DNA of 64,000 bases from Diadema setosum (lineage: Eukaryota; Echinodermata; Echinoidea; Diadematoida; Diadematidae). The notes under the pieces were generated by a model that worked only from the letters and a program-made list of their open reading frames with translations, made no database searches and was not told where the DNA came from. Made by a program: the position numbers and the translations under genes. The stretch covers positions 45,134,333 to 45,198,332 of the forward strand of contig NC_092686.1 of NCBI RefSeq assembly GCF_964275005.1, in the 5' to 3' direction. Below are positions 58,001 to 64,000 of this stretch, piece by piece (within the stretch, counting starts at the first letter, position 1; every line of letters starts with the position of its first letter).

Positions 58001-61000
58001 CTGAGTGGGTAAAGGAGGTGATATCCCCTATTTCAAATAAAAGTTCAGAGCACTTTAAATCGATCATAATATGCATATCATTTAGCACAGTTCAAAGCCA
58101 CTGTAAATTTGATGATAGTTAACGCAAAATCGTCGTTTAGAAGCAAACAATGTCTTTATGAGACTACATGTGAAATCGTAAGAAAGCTTGGCAATTTACA
58201 TTTTTTTTTATGTACATATAGAATAAATCCGAATTTATTCAACAAGATGAGGAAGGAATGGAGATCATAGAATCAAAGGCTTGAGGCGTTACGCACTGAA
58301 ACTTGTTTTTATTTATTCATTTATGCATTTAATTCTAATATTTTGTCAGGGTAGCCCATTCACCAATAAGTAGTTGTCTTCTGTGGAGCCCTGAATAATA
58401 TTGATGAATGTTAATTATGTACATTGGATAGCAAAATGTATACAGAAGATAACATTATAGATACAATTAGTGTACATACTGTACATTGCAAAGTAACATA
58501 AAAAATACAGCGTATATTGTTTGTTTGTTTGTTTGTTCATTTTCCATCTCAGAAGATGACTGGATAGCCCATAGATATTCAGCTATGCTAAGCTGGTCTT
58601 CAATGGGGTCCAGTTGGATGTGAGGCGGGACAACTTTACCGGGTTAAACACCCTACTCTTTGCGATGAATGAATGAAGCGAGATCTCTTACGTGCATGAG
58701 TTGTGACTCTCTCACACACGGGACCTCCATTTTATGTCCTATCCGAGGGACAGAGTGTTTTGCCTCTTGCTAGACATGCTAGAGGGGACGGTATGATTAC
58801 ACACAACATTGCTCAGTCCAGACTCGGGTTCGAACCCGGGTCGCTTGGGTCGGAGGCAGACGCGCTACCGACTGAGCCAACTCACCTATTGATTACTGTA
58901 TGCCACAACAAGAGTTCACCAGAATGCCGATATAACAATTAAATCGCTATTGTGCAGGAATGATTAGCTAGCCCAGAATAAATTTGGTGTGTAACTTACA
59001 AAATAACAACTTTGTTTAAACAATCTCTTAAAGGAATACATGGAAGACGCTGATCTGATTGAATAATCTAGCTTGTTCCATTCAAGTAAAGAAGATACGG
59101 CCATGATAATTGGGCTACACTTGTGACAATCAGAGCGAAATCTTGGCAAACGTAGACTTCCACAGTCCATTAGCCTTGTGTGATGTTCATGTACATCACT
59201 AGGCTTAACGTTGACCCCGTTTACAGTGAGTGAAAAGGCCGGGCTCCGCCGCGGCCGAGCCCGGCCTTCATTTCACTGTAAACGCGCAAAAGGCCAAATG
59301 CGGGGCCAAAATCTGCCACGCATTTGGCTATAAGCTCTGGAGGTAGTCTCGGCCGCGGCCGAGCCCGGCCTTTTCTCATTGTAAGCGCAAACTGGGCCAA
59401 AAGCGGTACCAAATTTAGTCTGACTTCCAGACCCTCTGCACGTACTATTTCGCTATTCAGGATATTAACCCCCTCAACGTCGGAAACTAGTATAGTTTAA
59501 GGTGGTTTTGTCCGGCAAAGGATTTTTCCTTCGGCAAAGGCCTTTGCCGAACGGCGACTTCGTCGCCACGGAGTCCAGTTGGCAAAGGGTCTGGAAACCT
59601 GCAAATTGCGTTTGTTTACAAGCAGAGCGCCACTACGACAAAATATTGAAAGGTTTGAATTGAAAGCCCGGTCCGAGCCCGGCACTGTAAACGGACAGAA
59701 TTGCGGTGCTCGGCCCCGCAATGGAGGCCGGGCTCGGCCGCGGCTCGGCCCAGCCCCGCCTGTAAACGGGGTCTAAGTGTACCTGAAGGTAAGAAGGTGC
59801 TAAGTTATGAACGCATTTATATATCATCATAACGCGACAGAACTCGAAAAGTTTGTCTAGTGTCATCCATTTAAGACTTTTTAATAAATCAGCCGACGGT
59901 GTGTCATTATATTTTTGTCCAATATTAATCGTGCGGCCCTATTTAGAACACGACCAAAAATAGTACACATAATGACTTCAGTACCAAGCAAACTAGGCCT
60001 ATTTGTCAGTAATTGATGATTGTTGATTGTTGTAAATTACGGTTTTCAACAAACCCTGTAACATAAAACATGTTACCATGATAATTATTATAGTATGCGT
60101 AGCCGATAATCATATATATTGTACAAATTTTTCATCGTTCTTTCAGGGGACAGGGTGATCATGGTTCTCGAGAAGACGTCAGATTTGCCCGCGCAATATC
60201 GGAGAGGAAATAGTAAGTGGAACGTGTTTGACGTGCAACGTGACGTCACAACAGCCCGACGTCCTGATGCCTTCTCTTCACCAGCTGCCTACATGAACAC
60301 AACGGCCGACCAGCTTCAAGTTCCGGAGGGCCGCAGTCGGCTGCAAACGGCCAAACTCCTTGTTTCCATCCGACAGATACTGTCAGTGTGGAATGTGGTC
60401 GATCTCCCCACATTCATCAATCTATGGCGCTGCAAAGCAACTGGCTTCTTAGAAGACGCAAATTCCCTGCGTCGCTTCGTTGATGACTGCCTCACTGGAG
60501 TTTACTGTGAGTTCTCTGCCGGGAAATTGAAGCTGTACCGGGGCTTCGATGAAGAGGAAATCGGAAGCGAAATGAAGCGAAGATTTGCTGCGTGTAGGAA
60601 GCAGCAGCCACGAATGAGCGAGATAATCGACGTCATTGAGGGCGCACGTGTGGTAGAAACTCCAGAAGACATGGACGCCATCTTGGATCCTATCCTGACG
60701 AAAGCGGCACCCAGAGAAAAAGTAGTTGCTGTCGATTGCGAAGGAGTAAATTTCGGTAAGTTTTACGGGTGGATGTTTACCAGTAGGCCTAATTCAACCC
60801 TCGAAATAAGATAAAACGCATTAAGCAACTTAGGTACCTCAACAGTCAGGGACTTTTACAAGATTGTATACAAGTTTCAAGCATATTCAGCGCAGATGTC
60901 ATTTCACGATTATTAGATAGCAAATACTAATTAAGATCAAGCTGTCGAATACATAATGAGCAAACTTACAAATGTGATTTTTTTTTTCAAGGCCGTCCAG

Positions 61001-63594
61001 ATCGAACCATAACTCTCCTTCAGCTTGCAACCATGGATGGTTGTGTATTCATTTTCGACATTAAGAAGAACCCTGACCTTCTACAATCTGGGAAACTAAA
61101 ACAGCTGCTAGAGGATCCTAACACCATCAAGGTAGGTAGAGTGCTTTACAGTGTGTTTCTATGTCAGTTTTCGTTGAGGGACAAAATACGCCACGTTGTT
61201 ATCAGCGATAAAGTGAATCAGTTGTTGTGGATTATAACTGGTTAGACCCATCTCCTCATAAGACAATGGACTATCAATTACGAGATCCCTTGCAGGTTCG
61301 ATCGAGTCTCCTGGCTGCAGCGGCTGACCCCCCATGCAAGGCACCTTATCCTTATCGGCAAATCATTTGAAGGGAACCCGGCCCCCTCACTCAGGTGGTC
61401 ATCGCGCACCGCATGCGCGTTCCGATTTTTCGGGAAAGGAGCATATTTTACGGGCTTAATCCCGAAAAATCGTTGAAATAGTTTTTTTTTTTAAGTATTT
61501 TTTCCCGAAATATTTTAAATTAGGGGTGATTTTCAAATCTTTCCCCAAAAATCCTGAAATAGGGTTCCGAATAGGATTAGTTTTGAAAAAAAAAATGAAT
61601 GATAGTAATTTTGGTAATGGGGCTTCTTGGTGTTTGCAAGATCTCCCGAATATATTTATACTGATGTGCATGTTTTGCTGCAAAGCATGCCGTGCCGGGC
61701 TTTTCAGGACATTTCGCCACATGCACTGCACATACAGTACACTAGCCATACTTCGCTAGCTTCCCTTCCAAAAACCTTGATTGGGGGTGATTTTGCTGGC
61801 TTCCCTTCCAAAAGCCAGTTATAGGGGGTCAAAATCCTAACCCCTTCTCATCCTTAAAGGGGGTATCTCTAAGAATCTGGAACAAGCATAATGTCCTGTG
61901 TACGGTTGACCGCCTGAGGGAAGGGGGGGGGGGGCTGGAGGGAGGGAACTTATTTCAAGTGGCATTAGATATTAAGGGGACTTAGATCTTGTAGATAGGA
62001 ATACAAGTCGGCCACCTAAAGCGCTTTGGACATTACTTTTAGGAGGAAAGCAGTTCGTGACCTTTTTCTTTTTTTTTTTTCCAGTGGAGTCCTCTTATCT
62101 CAAAAAAAAAAAAAAAAAATGATATGCCGAGTACTGATCTGGCGGTGTTGTTTCCATGAGCTGATTAAAATCTGTCATATTTTCTGTGATTTCAATATCA
62201 TTATCTTAATTAAAGTGTAGTGTTTGTTTAAGAGTTGTTTTTCAACTGTTGTTTATGACGTCTTTTTTTTTTTTTTTTTAGTTTACTAATTAAAATGATG
62301 TGAAATATAAGTGTTGTTTCGGTATATAGTGCCCAGTTAGGAAGACTTGAATGATTTAATTACTATCGTCCCTCCATCCTCCCAATCAAAGGTTATTCAC
62401 GACTGTCGCGGAGACTCGGCAGCCCTCAGAGCTAACTTCGGCATCAATCTGGCTGGAGTTTTCGACACATCGGTAAGAAAAATCAACGGACATTTCGCCA
62501 TAGTCATACCAACAGTTGACGTCTGTAGATGAATATTTGTCCTGTGGTTGTTACCATAAGAGGTTAACAGGGGCAATTTTTTTTTTTATCATTACGATTA
62601 ATCATGGCACCTAATCATTATGTGATTGTCCAAATTTCAGAAAAACCACAGCAGTCTCCCTTACAGAACAGACTGTGGAATCTGTAAACACGTTAAACGT
62701 TCCCTGCAATCCATAATGTATGTTGATGCATTTTGGTCTGTACATAAACAAATCACTTTATACGTAATGGAAATATGCATCATACATTTTGAAATATTTC
62801 TGAAAAAAATCTTAATTTTTATTCTGCAACCTGTTAAGTCCCAATTCTAAAAGAATCCTCCAAAAAATCTTTATTCATATTCCAGCTGTGACATCATCCT
62901 CCTGTAACTCTTGAGATGAACAATAGATACAGTTGTGTGCCTTATCATTCATTGCTAGTGCTATTTGCATTTATCGCAACAACATCACGTTGTTTTTCAT
63001 GCAAATGTTTTTGACAATTTTCTTTTGTTGTAGCAATGAAAGGTAAAAGACACATAACTGTGGCTATTGTTCAGCCCAAGTATTACAGGAGGATGACGTC
63101 ACAGTTAAGATACGAATAAAGTTAATCCGGAGGATTTTTTTTTTTTTTTTGAGGAGTTTCATAGGGTGGAGAAAAAAATAAGAGAAACATTAATATTCAA
63201 AACTGCACGATGCATATTTTTATAAAGTATTTTGTGATTCAGTTAGGTACAAACCAGAAGGCATCAATAAAGCTCAACATACATTTTTTTTTTTTTTTTG
63301 CTTAATACAATAATGTGGACCTACATCCACACTTCATTTATCTCGATCAAAATAGATTGCCTTCTCGACGATCATGGAGCAGTGTAATAAGACTGGGAAA
63401 CCCTATCGCATCGGACAAAAGGCGCTGTGTAGCGTTCTTGGGGAGGACACAACCTTCAAAGATGATGCCATCTTTGAGAGGATGACGATCGACAAACAGT
63501 TTTGGGCGCAGCGCCCTCTGACTGCTGACATGAAGAATTATGCGGCCGCGGATCCAGCAAGTCTCGTACCTCACGTGTATCAGGCCCTGGATGG
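55019..63594 (+). CDS. EXD1/Egalitarian-like 3'-5' exonuclease, tandem copy 3 (last exon beyond window)
   Basis: Visible exons: 55019-55223, 60147-60755, 60992-61131, 62392-62472 and 63356-63594. They give 424 residues plus two bases of the next codon. By analogy a last exon of about 67 bp should lie 1-3 kb further right. DEDDy residues are kept: Asp265/Glu267 (VDCEG), Asp322 (VIHDCRGDSAAL), Tyr407/Asp411 (NYAAADPA). Exon 1 is the most diverged of the three (MASSEGVRPADRQRMHG). Exon 4 is one codon shorter. The exon 5 acceptor is TAG instead of CAG. The 4.9-kb first intron contains SINE, LINE and MITE insertions and one antisense exon-like sequence. Assignment of this exon 1 to the downstream exons rests on gene order and matching phase. 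Confidence 0.8.
55300..56780. other. First part of copy 3 intron 1, no feature identified
   Basis: AT-rich with A and T homopolymers. On the minus strand a polypyrimidine tract and CAG acceptor-like site occur near 56612, possibly relevant to the exon-like sequence at 56783-56948. Confidence 0.45.
56783..56948 (-). CDS. Orphan exon-like sequence of unknown gene
   Basis: 166 bp, GC-rich against an AT-rich background, bounded by an acceptor (ATTTCAAG) and a donor (ATCCAAG, then GTATGA). One frame is fully open for 55 codons and reads GLSRDNQSDLMWGTGVEAKD, then SSGYQIYQDVIPAYTRGGFS and LRVIQ. The composition looks like real protein, but I do not recognise the family. Neighbouring exons could not be established. 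It may be part of a nested antisense gene, a displaced exon or a pseudogene fragment. Confidence 0.4.
57470..57796. mobile_element. Palindromic MITE with GGCCCGAATTCACGAAGG ends
   Basis: 327 bp. The first and last 70 bp or so are inverted repeats. Left end GGCCCGAATTCACGAAGGTG; AACCATGGTTTAAACCATGG occurs near both ends. The core is built of ACGAAAT and ATTTCGT words. Located in intron 1 of gene copy 3. Confidence 0.8.
58555..58890 (-). mobile_element. tRNA-derived SINE
   Basis: On the minus strand the head reads GGCTCAGTCGGTAGCGCG (box A) and CCGGGTTCGAACCCGAG (box B), a tRNA-like Pol III promoter. It is followed by a body shared with 31085-31320. A further box A-like remnant (GGTGGCTCAGTGGGTATCG on the minus strand) lies near 49094. 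Confidence 0.75.
58930..59960 (-). mobile_element. LINE 3' fragment (CR1/L2-like), split by a MITE
   Basis: Minus-strand frames read SADLLKSLKWMTLDKLFEF and MMIYKCVHNLAPSYLQVHL on the right. After the MITE they continue with SSLLEWNKLDYSIRS and SMYSFKRLFKQ. This is the normal order of the C-terminal end of many non-LTR reverse transcriptases. 5'-truncated and decayed. Confidence 0.65.
59213..59773. mobile_element. GC-rich MITE with GACCCCGTTTACAG inverted ends
   Basis: 561 bp, left end GACCCCGTTTACAGTGA and right end CTGTAAACGGGGTC. The interior is far richer in GC and CpG (CGGCCGCGGCCGAGCCCGGC) than anything else in the window and contains several internal copies of that phrase. It interrupts the LINE at 58930-59960. 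The target duplication is unclear. Confidence 0.75.
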
Positions 63595-64000
63595 GTTAGT
63601 AGCGTACTATATTAAAGTTCTGTAAAGGTGCCTACGAGGATTGTTCTGTCTTCGTCTGTCGTTTTGGTTGTTTTCTTTTCAGTTCATTTTGAAAATGTGT
63701 AAACAATAAACGACCGAAGGTGGGCGATGTCATTATTGCACTCCTTCCACAAAATCATGCGCAAACACACTAAAAGATGTATCTGCCACTGATGTTAGTC
63801 TAAGGACGTTGAAGATAATATGAAGTCACAAACCTTATTCCCCTTGAACCCATGTTTGATGCCGCCACTCAAAAATATTTGAAGCATGCGTCAAAGTGGA
63901 TCTGCTGCTAGTGCGCAGATAGGGAGATAATTATTGACTGGCATCTTATGTCTGAGGAAGATTATGTCTTTATGATGGTAATTAGGCTGACTATTATTAT
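63595..64000 (+). other. Start of intron 5 of gene copy 3
   Basis: Matches intron 5 of copies 1 and 2 (for example CTCCTTCCACAAAATCATG and TTGATGCCGCCACTCAAAA), which confirms that the duplicated unit continues past the window edge. Confidence 0.7.

Noticed and set aside
59221-59776. Gly/Arg/Pro-rich frames
   Set aside because: Caused by the GC-rich MITE; not conserved coding sequence.
61256-61380. Possible tRNA-like B box (GGTTCGATCGAGTC)
   Set aside because: No convincing box A or cloverleaf.

Overview
The window is animal nuclear DNA: multi-exon genes with GT-AG introns, AT-rich spacers full of microsatellites, and many LINE, SINE and MITE copies plus one Penelope-like element. The repeat mix and lineage-specific genes suggest a marine invertebrate deuterostome, most likely an echinoderm. 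That assignment is inference; no marker gene fixes the species.

Left part (1-16 kb). About 1-4.2 kb has no gene I can support. A minus-strand paired-like homeobox gene fills 5.2-9.9 kb in four coding exons with consistent splice phases. It encodes about 1012 residues, with the homeodomain at 63-122 and an unrecognised tail of about 890 residues. A possible 5' UTR exon and an octamer site lie near 12 kb. Between them are a degenerate tandem array (10.1-10.6 kb) and a large foldback element (10.6-11.2 kb).

Middle and right (18.7-64 kb). Three tandem copies of one gene follow on the plus strand. Each encodes a DEDDy 3'-5' exonuclease of the EXD1/Egalitarian type with the same exon phases. Copy 1 (19782-29611, 445 aa) and copy 2 (43797-48980, 447 aa) are complete. 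Copy 3 (55019 onward) runs off the right edge before its last exon. All visible exons are open and all visible catalytic motifs are kept. The duplicated unit also includes upstream and downstream flanks, for example 34.3-35.2 kb against 51.2-53.6 kb. A decayed second version of the last exon lies downstream of copies 1 and 2.

Mobile DNA. Between copies 1 and 2 sits a 6.5-kb Penelope-like element (35329-41872) with 14-bp target duplications, direct terminal repeats of about 1.18 kb and an inverted partial copy. Palindromic MITEs with TTAA or TTAA-like flanks form at least three families: five copies of family A, two of family B and one of family C. Other elements are a Harbinger-like transposon split by the family C MITE, a GC-rich MITE inserted in a LINE, tRNA-derived SINEs, a MITE with a telomere-like core, and private tandem arrays in single gene copies. 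The three exonuclease genes appear to have been copied and then diversified mainly by these insertions.
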